From the NCBI GenBank assembly GCA_964511215.1, contig CAZEER010000028.1, forward strand, positions 1 to 25,698: a DNA stretch of 25,698 nt. The letters run 5' to 3'. Under the pieces are notes generated by a model, which had not been told where the DNA came from, made no database searches, and saw only the letters and a list, made by a program, of their open reading frames with translations. Position numbers and translations under genes: made by a program. This document shows positions 1-8,106 of the stretch, piece by piece. Source of the DNA: CAZEER01 sp964511215. GTDB lineage: Bacteria > Fidelibacterota > Marinisomatia > Marinisomatales > UBA1611. Position 1 is the stretch's first letter. Every line of letters begins with the position of its first letter.

Positions 1-2
1 TT

Positions 3-3000
3 GACCAGGCTAAGGTATTCCTATATGATTCTTCAGGTACTAAATTGTATGAAGAATTTGTTGTGTCACGGAATGGTAAATTTACTTTTGAAAATGAAAT
101 CATTGCCGGTGACTATACAATTATGGTTTATGGTAATGGAAGTGGAAACGGTGGAGATAGAGTAAAGGTAATTAATCGAGACATTGAAAATTTGAGGATA
201 AACCTATCTACTGAAGGGCTAAGATCGACAGTATGGGTAGAAAGAGGAGTAGGGCAACTTACTGTTCATTGGTCTGATATACCTCAGGCTAAATCATATA
301 ATATTTATAAAAATGATCGTCTAATAAAAAATATAATTGGAGATACACTATATACTGATATTGTAGCACCTGGTGTTCCTACAATCTATATGGTAAGGTC
401 AATTGATCTTTATGACTTAGAGGGTCCAACATCTAATTCGGTCACAGAGAAGGCATCGTATGCACCACCCGAATTATCTATTACTGTTGTTGCTGGGGGC
501 TATACTTTGGAAGGTAGTGGGCGCCATATTGACTTGAGTTGGCCAGAAGTCCCAGGCGTTAAAAAATATGCATTATATAGGGATGACACACTACTTGTCA
601 AACAATCTGATCTTACATATGAAGAAAGAGATCTTAAATGGAATACGACATATATATATGCGATCAACTCTATAGATAATGAGGATATAGAGGGTGTGAA
701 TTTTGTAGATACGGTGACTACTCATCCAGAAGTGACTGCTCCAGTATTTAAGTTGGAAGGAAAAGTGAACTCAATTGATATTTCTTGGCAAGCTATTCCA
801 GGAATGGAAGGGAAATATAAAATATTTAGGGATGGTGGAAATATAGCTGACTTAGATGCTTTAGGGTTTATTGATCCAGTAAACCCTGGTATCGAATATT
901 GTTACACAGTCGCAGCTGAAGACACCCATAAGACTGTAGGTCCCGAAGCTTCTATCCAATGTGCAAAAGGATATTTTGCTCCACCAGCTAATTTTACTGG
1001 AAGAATTTTGCGAAATTTTGCGGCATTCAACTGGGAGTCAGTATTAGGAGTATCGGGATATCGTATTTATCGTGATAATGAACTAATACATGATACACCG
1101 GATGGGACCGATTTTGTCGATGAAAGTTTAAAATTTGATACTTATTATACTTATGAAGCTTCTAGTTATGATAAAGAAGGAGATGCAGGACCAAGAATTA
1201 CCTATCCTCTAACTACCCATGAGGAAGTATTAGCGGTGGATTTAACAGCTGAAGCTGATTTAGAAAAGATTACCTTAAGTTGGGAAAAATCAACACTACG
1301 AGTTGATCACTCATATCGTATTTATAGAGATAAAGAATTATTAACTGAAGTCACAGGTACTGTATATCAAGATATAGTGCCAGCTGGAAAATATTACTGC
1401 TATGAGGTTACTGTGGTTGATAAGTATGATACTGAGGGACCACCTTCAAATTCAGAATGTCAAAAGGTATTGGTTAATTATCCTCGAAAACTTCAAGTGA
1501 CTGGCGATGTTAGAAGAGTCCTATTTAGTTTTAAAAAGATGGTTGGTGCAATTTCCTATAACATTTATCAAGTAGATAAAGAGACAGATTCAGTAAGTTA
1601 TTTGACAAAGACGAAGGGAGTACGATACGAAGATAAGGGTCTAGAATTTGATACTGAATATTGTTATCAAATTGCAAGTGAGGATATGGATGGTGATGAG
1701 GGTCCTAGATCTCCAACTATGTGTGGATATGTATTACCCCCACCAAACCTGACTCTTATAGAGAAGAAGTTTGTTGAAAATACTGGTAATGGTATGTTAG
1801 ATGGTCGTGAGAATGGATGGGCAATCTTTAAAGTGGTGAATGATGGCCGTAGTCCTGCAAGAGAACTTAAACCTTGGCTTCAACCAAAAGAGGGAACAAT
1901 GACCCCTTCCTTAAAAATAGATTCTGTATCGACGATTCCAATTCTTTTAGTTGGTGATACACTTCAGGTAGAATTTTCAATCTATGCTAAATTAAAAATT
2001 GAAAGTGGTGATAGAGATTTTCTTTTTAGAATGGAAGAGTTTTCAGGACAAGATCTAAAACCAGAGCCAATATCATTTCCTACTTTAAAAGTCACACCAC
2101 CAAACCTAAAAGTGACTGATTTTGCAATTGATAGTGAATGGGGGCAAAATTATATCCCAATTAATGAAACAGTTACCATGACCATAAGGGTTCAAAACCT
2201 TTCTGCTGGACTCACTGATACTGCTAGTGTAAAATTTTCTCGAGATAGCTCCTTTATATCGGATGATGCTGACGAATTGCATGAATTTGGATTGATAGGT
2301 GGTGGGGAATATCTTGATTTTAGTTTTGAAATTATGTCACGTGCAGAAAATTTCACTATAGAACTTGAATTGTATGATTATTTTGAAACTCGCCAAGTGA
2401 TACCTATTTTCGTTGAGACAATGAAAACTTATAAAGGTGAAAAAGATTTAATTATTTATAAAACACCTTATCCTAAGAATGTTGAAATTGGCAAAAAGGC
2501 GGAGATTCCTGATTTGCTAACTAATATTCCAAAAGGTTCCATGAAACATGATGTGATTGGAATTGTATTAGGTAGTCCGTTATTCCGTGATTCAACTATT
2601 GCTGGTAAAACATCAACCCATGAGAATGTCAAGCAAGTAAGAAAATATTTTTACAATCTTTTTGGGATGGGTGACCATGAGATTGTTCCTAGTCAGTATT
2701 GGCATTTTAATGATGGAATATCGAGTAATGATTTTAAAACAATTTTTGATCCTGGAGTAGGTTATGTAAGAGATAAGATTGTATCTAACCTTGAATATTC
2801 TGATAAAGATACACTTGACCTAATTGTTTATTTTAGTGGCGAGGGTACAACTATTAATGATAGGAAAGTATTGCTACCCTATGATGCAAATATAAGCAGA
2901 AGTACATCTTTTTATTTCCTAGATGATCTATATAAAAATTTAGCCAAACTCCAGGCTATGCCTGAAGTAGGTGATGTTACTATTTTTATGGATGTTGATT

Positions 3001-3437
3001 TTAATAATGCTGCATTTTCTCAGAATATTGTTAAAAAATTAGAAATTGATGAAGAAACTCAAAAAGGTAAAAAAGGTAAAAAAGGTAAAAAAGGTAAAAA
3101 AGGTAAAAAAGGTAAAAAAGATGAGGTAGAAGAGCCTTTAATAGTTTTACCTAAGGAAATTATGCCGCCTGAAACAATCACAGCTTTTTTTGCATCTAAT
3201 ACAACCCAGATTGCCTATGAACACCCTGATTATAAGAATAGTCTCTTCACTTATTATTTACTAAAAGGGTTAAAAGGTGAAGCTGATAATGGTGATAAAT
3301 CACTAACTGTTTCTGAGCTTTATAACTATATCCAAAAGAATGTAGAAGATAAAACAAAAATATTATATAATGATTTACCTCAGATTCCTGTTCTGTTTAC
3401 CTCTACTCCAGATAAGGTTATCTACCAATTACCATAA
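3..3437 (+). CDS. Secreted FN3-array protein with degenerate caspase-like C-terminal domain (5' partial)
   Basis: The reading frame is open to the left edge, so the N-terminus, presumably with a signal peptide, is missing; the TTG at 45 is not a convincing start. Visible order: end of a carboxypeptidase-regulatory-like beta-sandwich (to about nt 210), six FN3-like repeats of about 80 residues (nt 220-1740, recurring W and YxIYRD motifs, ending in YCYxVxAxD), two CARDB-like domains (about nt 1770-2090 and 2100-2430, the first opening with TGNGMLDGRENG), then a caspase/metacaspase-like domain (about nt 2550-3437). In that fold the expected SGHG histidine motif reads YFSGEG (Glu codon 2841-2843), and the expected DAC cysteine motif reads DVDFNN (Asp codon 2997-2999). 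Both catalytic residues therefore appear lost, so a scaffold or binding role is inferred. A GKK repeat lies just after the second motif. The next gene is a paralogue 19 nt downstream. Confidence 0.85.
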   Translation, partial: DQAKVFLYDSSGTKLYEEFVVSRNGKFTFENEIIAGDYTIMVYGNGSGNGGDRVKVINRDIENLRINLSTEGLRSTVWVERGVGQLTVHWSDIPQAKSYNIYKNDRLIKNIIGDTLYTDIVAPGVPTIYMVRSIDLYDLEGPTSNSVTEKASYAPPELSITVVAGGYTLEGSGRHIDLSWPEVPGVKKYALYRDDTLLVKQSDLTYEERDLKWNTTYIYAINSIDNEDIEGVNFVDTVTTHPEVTAPVFKLEGKVNSIDISWQAIPGMEGKYKIFRDGGNIADLDALGFIDPVNPGIEYCYTVAAEDTHKTVGPEASIQCAKGYFAPPANFTGRILRNFAAFNWESVLGVSGYRIYRDNELIHDTPDGTDFVDESLKFDTYYTYEASSYDKEGDAGPRITYPLTTHEEVLAVDLTAEADLEKITLSWEKSTLRVDHSYRIYRDKELLTEVTGTVYQDIVPAGKYYCYEVTVVDKYDTEGPPSNSECQKVLVNYPRKLQVTGDVRRVLFSFKKMVGAISYNIYQVDKETDSVSYLTKTKGVRYEDKGLEFDTEYCYQIASEDMDGDEGPRSPTMCGYVLPPPNLTLIEKKFVENTGNGMLDGRENGWAIFKVVNDGRSPARELKPWLQPKEGTMTPSLKIDSVSTIPILLVGDTLQVEFSIYAKLKIESGDRDFLFRMEEFSGQDLKPEPISFPTLKVTPPNLKVTDFAIDSEWGQNYIPINETVTMTIRVQNLSAGLTDTASVKFSRDSSFISDDADELHEFGLIGGGEYLDFSFEIMSRAENFTIELELYDYFETRQVIPIFVETMKTYKGEKDLIIYKTPYPKNVEIGKKAEIPDLLTNIPKGSMKHDVIGIVLGSPLFRDSTIAGKTSTHENVKQVRKYFYNLFGMGDHEIVPSQYWHFNDGISSNDFKTIFDPGVGYVRDKIVSNLEYSDKDTLDLIVYFSGEGTTINDRKVLLPYDANISRSTSFYFLDDLYKNLAKLQAMPEVGDVTIFMDVDFNNAAFSQNIVKKLEIDEETQKGKKGKKGKKGKKGKKGKKDEVEEPLIVLPKEIMPPETITAFFASNTTQIAYEHPDYKNSLFTYYLLKGLKGEADNGDKSLTVSELYNYIQKNVEDKTKILYNDLPQIPVLFTSTPDKVIYQLP
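3066..3119 (+). repeat. Six perfect tandem copies of a 9-nt unit encoding Gly-Lys-Lys
   Basis: The unit GGTAAAAAA starts at 3066, 3075, 3084, 3093, 3102 and 3111 with no mismatches. It is in frame in the caspase-like domain of the first gene and encodes a strongly basic stretch followed by acidic residues (DEVEE). Because the unit is a multiple of three, slippage would change the length of the basic tract without breaking the gene. Confidence 0.95.
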
Positions 3438-3456
3438 TAGAATAATTTATAATCAA

Positions 3457-6429
3457 ATGCTAAATCGATTCCATACGGTCCTGGTTTACAGGAAGGTACT
3501 GTATCTTGCGATTTCTGCATCAGTATTTGCAAATAGTGTAAAAATATCAGGGGTGGTTAATAATCAGGAAAATAAACCCATTAAAAAAGCTCTGGTAACT
3601 ATTAGAAGTTTAAAAGATGAAATTTATATGGAGACAACAACCAGTCGTAAAGGAGAGTTTAAATTCCCAGATGTGAAGCCAAAGTTCTATTTTTTAGTTG
3701 TAGAACATGAAACATATGGTTCAAGGAGAATCAAACTTAATCCTAGGAAAAACAGAAATAATGATTTAAATCTTTTTTTACAATTAAATGGTGAAGAACA
3801 TAAAGTTGAGTGTTACTTATATGATACTAAACCTCCTACTGAATATGATCCCATTCTTAACGTGAAAAATTTCAATGTTACTTCAAATCCTGAGAAAATT
3901 ATTCTTGAATGGAAGGATAATAAACAGGCAGTAATGTATAAATTGTATGAAAATGATATAGAATTATATTCTGGTGAAGATACACGTTTTGAAAAACCGG
4001 TTAATCCAGGAGCTGAATTTTGTTATACTGTAAAAGCTGTTGGCAATTATGGTTTGGAGGGGAAAATATCATCAAAAAAATGTATAAGTGCAAAAACACA
4101 AAGCCCAAGAGATGTAAAAATAGATGTATATAAAAACACATTCTCTTTGAGTTGGTCAAATGTCGATGGTGCTTTATCATATAATCTCTATAGAGACGAT
4201 ATAATGATTGGAAATGTTAGTGAGAATCAGTACAAAGATTTAGATGTGGATTTTGATAAGGAATATTTCTACAAAATTACAGCTCTTGATAAACTAAATA
4301 TAGAAAGTGATCCATCAATAGAAATAAAAGCTAGGTCACATAAACTAATTGAGCCTCCCATCCTATCATCAATAAAAAGTGAAAATAGTAAGGCTTTAAT
4401 TTGGAATAATGTTGAAGGAGCGGTGATATATAACATATATAGAGAGGGAGAGAGGATTGCATCAACTGACCAGAATTCTTTTGTTGATAATATATTACCC
4501 GGAAAAAAATATTGTTATGAAATTACAGCTGTTGATTCATATGAAATTGAGAGTGCCATATCAAATAAACATTGTACGAAAGTTTCAATTGCAATGCCCA
4601 AAGGTTTACAGGCAGATGCAGATGTCTCAAGTATCAAGTTGTATTGGGATAACGTTGCTGGAGCTATCTACTACAATGTCTATGAAAGGGTAAATCAAGA
4701 TTCAATTGTTTCCATAGGTAAGACAAATCTTAATCACTTTATTATTAAATCATTAGAGTTTTCTGCAAATGTTTGTTATGTTGTTACTGCAGTTGATTCA
4801 GAAAATGATGAAAGTAAATATTCTATTTCTGCATGCAATAGGGTATTTGACCCACCACATTTCACAATTCAGAGTTATAGAATTCTTGAGCCATCAGGTA
4901 ATAGAATCCTAGATTCTCAGGAAAGTGGAGCTATCCAGTTTGCAATTTTTAATGATGGTCAGAGTCCTGCTCATAATGTAATCGTTTCCGTGTTGCCCAA
5001 AGTGCCAAATCCAGATTTAATAGTAGGGCAACCTATTATACTGGACACTCTAGAAGCTGGTCGGATTAAATTTGTTAAGATTGATATCAAAGCTATGTTG
5101 CGGGTAGCAGATGGTGATAATGAATTTGAATTAAATATTACATCCAGAGAAAAAATAAAATTAGATACTCCTTTTATCTTTAATGTAGAATCAAAAGCAA
5201 TGTTACCATCTAAAATGATTATTGCCGATTTTGCAATTTCAAATGAATTTAATACGCGCTATATACCAAAAAATGAAAAAGTGACTCTGACCATTCGTAT
5301 TCAGAATGTTGGAGAAGGAGAAACGGAATTTGTCGATGTTATTATTAAAGAAAATAGAACATTTACAACCCCTGGATTTACTGGAAATATTACACTCCCT
5401 GCTTTTAAAATGGGTGATTATATGGATATCGAGTTACCAGTTATGACTTCACAAGACCATTTTTCTATTGATGTAAAATTGATTGATTATCTAGGTAAAA
5501 CTTCAGAAAAACGCATTAATTTGCAAACTATGCGTAATTATAGATCTCCATTAGAATTAACCATTCAAGATATTGGTACCGATAATATCGAATATTATCC
5601 AGATGAAATAGGCGAGGTTGATGTAGACCGTCATATACCATTAAGCAGAAAAAACCCAAATGGCATAGCAATTGTTTTTGGCATTGAAGATTATAAAGAC
5701 CAAAGGTATCCGAAGTTGGAATATGCTAAAAGAGATCGAGATATAATGCGAAAATATTTTAGTCAAGCATTTGGTTTCTCAGATTTTCAGATGTTGCCAT
5801 CCAAACCTTGGCAAATGGAAGGTGGGCCATCAGAGGAAGAATATCAAATAATTTTCGACCCTCATGAAGGAGATTTAAGAAAGCGTGTTATTTCCGCAGA
5901 AAAATATTCTAATATGGAAGCTATCGATATATTTCTTTATTATCGAGGCTATGGAGAATGGATTAATGGGAGACCATTACTAATACCTAAAGATGCAAAA
6001 TATGATCATAATGCTACTAAATATCCTCTTGAAGAAATGTTAAGGAATTTGAGCAAATTGTCTGTGCTAAGTACTATAAAGAGTATTACAATTTTTTTAG
6101 ATATTAGCTATACCAATCCTGAAAAATCTGCAGGGCTATCATGGGATTTTCCAGAATTACCAGAAAAAATAAGTATATTGAGTGCTTCTTCAAATGGTGA
6201 AACATCCCAAACCTATAAAGATAAAAAACATAGTTACTTTACGTATGCACTTTTAAAAGCACTTGCTGGAGGTGCTGATGATGGTAATAATATAATTACT
6301 CTCGGAGAAATTACAGAGTATGTTTATAGGTCAATCCCACAATATCTGAATGAAACACCTGGTTCAATCAAACAAAATGCTGAATTTGTTGGTTCTGATT
6401 TAAAAAGGACTATTATTGATCTTCGCTAG
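3457..6429 (+). CDS. Secreted FN3-array protein with degenerate caspase-like C-terminal domain (paralogue of the preceding gene)
   Basis: I chose the ATG at 3457 (990 residues) because it gives a signal peptide (hydrophobic VLYLAISASVFA, likely cleavage after Ala25) and clears the upstream gene by 19 nt; the frame is open back to 3370, but that start overlaps the preceding gene. No clear Shine-Dalgarno is seen. Order: signal peptide; carboxypeptidase-regulatory-like domain (about residues 28-115); four FN3-like repeats (about 130-460); two CARDB-like domains (about 467-700, the first with GNRILDSQESG); caspase-like domain (about 733-990, starting NGIAIVFGIEDY). The His motif reads YYRGYG (Tyr832) and the Cys motif reads LDISYTN (Ser884), so the catalytic dyad is absent. 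The C-terminal part retains the family pattern (SYFTYALLKALAGGADDGN). The architecture matches the upstream gene apart from two fewer FN3 repeats, which points to tandem duplication. The protease substrate or partner, if any, is unknown. Confidence 0.85.
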   Translation: MLNRFHTVLVYRKVLYLAISASVFANSVKISGVVNNQENKPIKKALVTIRSLKDEIYMETTTSRKGEFKFPDVKPKFYFLVVEHETYGSRRIKLNPRKNRNNDLNLFLQLNGEEHKVECYLYDTKPPTEYDPILNVKNFNVTSNPEKIILEWKDNKQAVMYKLYENDIELYSGEDTRFEKPVNPGAEFCYTVKAVGNYGLEGKISSKKCISAKTQSPRDVKIDVYKNTFSLSWSNVDGALSYNLYRDDIMIGNVSENQYKDLDVDFDKEYFYKITALDKLNIESDPSIEIKARSHKLIEPPILSSIKSENSKALIWNNVEGAVIYNIYREGERIASTDQNSFVDNILPGKKYCYEITAVDSYEIESAISNKHCTKVSIAMPKGLQADADVSSIKLYWDNVAGAIYYNVYERVNQDSIVSIGKTNLNHFIIKSLEFSANVCYVVTAVDSENDESKYSISACNRVFDPPHFTIQSYRILEPSGNRILDSQESGAIQFAIFNDGQSPAHNVIVSVLPKVPNPDLIVGQPIILDTLEAGRIKFVKIDIKAMLRVADGDNEFELNITSREKIKLDTPFIFNVESKAMLPSKMIIADFAISNEFNTRYIPKNEKVTLTIRIQNVGEGETEFVDVIIKENRTFTTPGFTGNITLPAFKMGDYMDIELPVMTSQDHFSIDVKLIDYLGKTSEKRINLQTMRNYRSPLELTIQDIGTDNIEYYPDEIGEVDVDRHIPLSRKNPNGIAIVFGIEDYKDQRYPKLEYAKRDRDIMRKYFSQAFGFSDFQMLPSKPWQMEGGPSEEEYQIIFDPHEGDLRKRVISAEKYSNMEAIDIFLYYRGYGEWINGRPLLIPKDAKYDHNATKYPLEEMLRNLSKLSVLSTIKSITIFLDISYTNPEKSAGLSWDFPELPEKISILSASSNGETSQTYKDKKHSYFTYALLKALAGGADDGNNIITLGEITEYVYRSIPQYLNETPGSIKQNAEFVGSDLKRTIIDLR

Positions 6430-6452
6430 GGGATATGTATAATCAGTAATGA

Positions 6453-7010
6453 ATGAATAAAGTATCGTCACTTAAAGATAGTTTGGGAAAAGGGTTTGCT
6501 CTTTTAGTAATTATTGGTTCTGGATTTTCTATTATAAAATGGAAAGAATACGAAGCAAATGCTCTTTCTGAAATTAGAAAAAAACCTCAAGACACGATTG
6601 CTACTATTAATGAACAATCACCAGAAATGATGGCAAGAATTAGTATACTCGAAAAGATGGCTATAAAAGAAAGAGAGAAGGTCAAAGTAATGGTAGAGCA
6701 TGATAATTCACCACTTACGTCAACCTATCCTATAATACTTGATGCTACTAAATCATTTGATCCTGATATTGGTGATAAATTACAATTTATATGGAAGCAA
6801 ATTGATGGTCCAGATGTAGATCTGAAACCAAATGTTTTTTCCAGTAAAGTGAGTTTTGAAGGAGAAGCAGGGGAGTACACTTTTGAATTAAAAGTGTTAG
6901 ACGATTATGGTTCTGAGGCAACTGTCACTAAAACTGTGATTATTGAACCTGAGCCCAATACGCCCCCTGTTATTGATCTAATGGTGAGACAGGGATCAGA
7001 ATTAAATTAG
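6453..7010 (+). CDS. Small membrane-anchored protein with PKD/REJ-like domain
   Basis: 185 residues. A short N-terminal basic segment is followed by one hydrophobic segment (about residues 13-27, GFALLVIIGSGFSII), which looks like an uncleaved anchor, then a charged stretch likely to form a helix (about 30-80). The rest is one PKD-type beta-sandwich (about 85-170) with the usual elements: LDATKSFDPD, then FIWKQIDGP, then GEYTFELKVLDDYGSEATV. It ends with a PNTPPVID linker as if further domains had been expected, but the stop is clear. It begins 23 nt after the pseudo-caspase gene, so it may be co-transcribed with the pair. No strong ribosome binding site is seen (AGGGGA lies too far upstream). 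The function is unknown; a binding or scaffold role at the envelope is inferred. Confidence 0.7.
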   Translation: MNKVSSLKDSLGKGFALLVIIGSGFSIIKWKEYEANALSEIRKKPQDTIATINEQSPEMMARISILEKMAIKEREKVKVMVEHDNSPLTSTYPIILDATKSFDPDIGDKLQFIWKQIDGPDVDLKPNVFSSKVSFEGEAGEYTFELKVLDDYGSEATVTKTVIIEPEPNTPPVIDLMVRQGSELN

Positions 7011-7075
7011 ATTTATATCACCAATTCATTTAATTTTTTTCAAGAAATTTTAGTTAATTAATATAATATATCAAT

Positions 7076-8047
7076 ATGAGTAATCGCATTGCTATAGGAA
7101 TTGATATAGGTGGGACAAATACTGTTTACGGCTTTATTGATACATCAGGTGCCGTATATCATTCTCAGGAAATTCCTACTGAAGGGTCTAAACCTATTGA
7201 TAATCTTATAGAAAGAATAGATTCTGGGGTGAATGATTTTTTAATAAAGAATCCCGAATTAGAGCTTTGTGGTATAGGCATAGGTGCTCCTAACGGTAAT
7301 CACTATACAGGAATGATTCAAGATCCACCTAATTTAAGTTGGGGGAATATAAATATTGTCTCAATTTTCACAGAACGGTTCAAATGTCAGGTGCAATTAA
7401 CTAATGATGCAAATGCAGCTGCTTTAGGTGAAAAATATTTTGGAATTGCAAAAAATATGGATGATTTTATTGTAATCACTTTAGGCACGGGACTAGGTAG
7501 TGGTATTTTCAGTGGTGGGAGTCTATTATATGGACACGATGGTTTTGCAGGTGAAATGGGACACATATCTATCGATCACCATGGTAGAAGATGCAATTGT
7601 GGGAATAATGGCTGCCTAGAATCTTACGCTTCAGCAAGTGGGATAAAGAAAACAATCCATGAATTATTACAAATAGAACCGGATGATGAACTGTTGAATA
7701 GAATTAATAATGAGAAGATTGATGGCAAAATTCTTGACACAGCATTTGATAATGGTAATAAAACAGCACAGAAGATTTACGAATATACAGGAGAAAAGTT
7801 GGGCCAAGGGCTTGCGCTAGCTGCAACTTTACTTAGTCCTGAAGCATTTATATTTTATGGAGGTTTTAGCAATGCAGGATCTCGAATATTAATTCCTGCA
7901 AAAAAATCAATGGACCGTAATCTAATAAATGAACATAGTGAAACTATCAGGCTATTGCAATCTGATTTACCACAAGGTCAAGCTGGAATTTTAGGTGCAG
8001 CATCACTGGTATTGGATCTAGAAGAAAATAATTATAGAGTGACTTAG
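7076..8047 (+). CDS. ROK-family sugar kinase (glucokinase-like)
   Basis: 323 residues, full length for the family. It phosphorylates a hexose with ATP in the cytoplasm; glucose is the most likely substrate, but N-acetyl sugars or fructose cannot be excluded from sequence. The ATP phosphate-binding loop DIGGTN is at 10-15, the catalytic Asp is in LTNDANAAA (Asp111), the second nucleotide-binding motif TLGTGLGSG is at 135-143, and the sugar-binding and zinc region EMGH (160-163) is followed by the CxCGxxGC cluster (Cys173, Cys175, Cys180). All signature residues are intact. No Shine-Dalgarno precedes the ATG; an AT-rich leader with a TATAAT match at 7062-7067 is just upstream and could be a -10 element, though I see no good -35. 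Confidence 0.93.
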   Translation: MSNRIAIGIDIGGTNTVYGFIDTSGAVYHSQEIPTEGSKPIDNLIERIDSGVNDFLIKNPELELCGIGIGAPNGNHYTGMIQDPPNLSWGNINIVSIFTERFKCQVQLTNDANAAALGEKYFGIAKNMDDFIVITLGTGLGSGIFSGGSLLYGHDGFAGEMGHISIDHHGRRCNCGNNGCLESYASASGIKKTIHELLQIEPDDELLNRINNEKIDGKILDTAFDNGNKTAQKIYEYTGEKLGQGLALAATLLSPEAFIFYGGFSNAGSRILIPAKKSMDRNLINEHSETIRLLQSDLPQGQAGILGAASLVLDLEENNYRVT

Positions 8048-8081
8048 GTTACCTTTTATTTAAATAATTATGACTAAATTT

Positions 8082-8100
8082 GCCTCTATATTTAAGAGGC
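8082..8100 (+). promoter_or_regulatory. Hairpin that sequesters the ribosome binding site of the giant T9SS gene
   Basis: A perfect 6-bp inverted repeat (GCCTCT at 8082-8087, AGAGGC at 8095-8100) with a 7-nt A/T loop. The 3' arm contains the AGAGG Shine-Dalgarno 7 nt before the ATG at 8107. No T tract follows, so it is not an intrinsic terminator. If it forms in the mRNA, it would mask the ribosome binding site and could tune translation. The structure is seen; the regulatory role is inferred. Confidence 0.5.
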
Positions 8101-8106
8101 TATATA

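Noticed and set aside
3066..3119. CRISPR-like or regulatory tandem array
   Set aside because: The 9-nt units have no spacers and are in-frame coding GKK repeats.
3370..3456. Upstream extension of the second pseudo-caspase gene to 3370
   Set aside because: It overlaps the coding end of the first gene and adds residues unlike a signal peptide start; the ATG at 3457 gives a clean secretion signal.
4457..4693. A 78-residue + strand ORF in another frame within the FN3 region
   Set aside because: It is a frame shadow of the second pseudo-caspase gene.
8080..8106. TTG at 8080 as the start of the giant T9SS protein
   Set aside because: No ribosome binding site fits, and the hairpin/SD and signal peptide point to the ATG at 8107.
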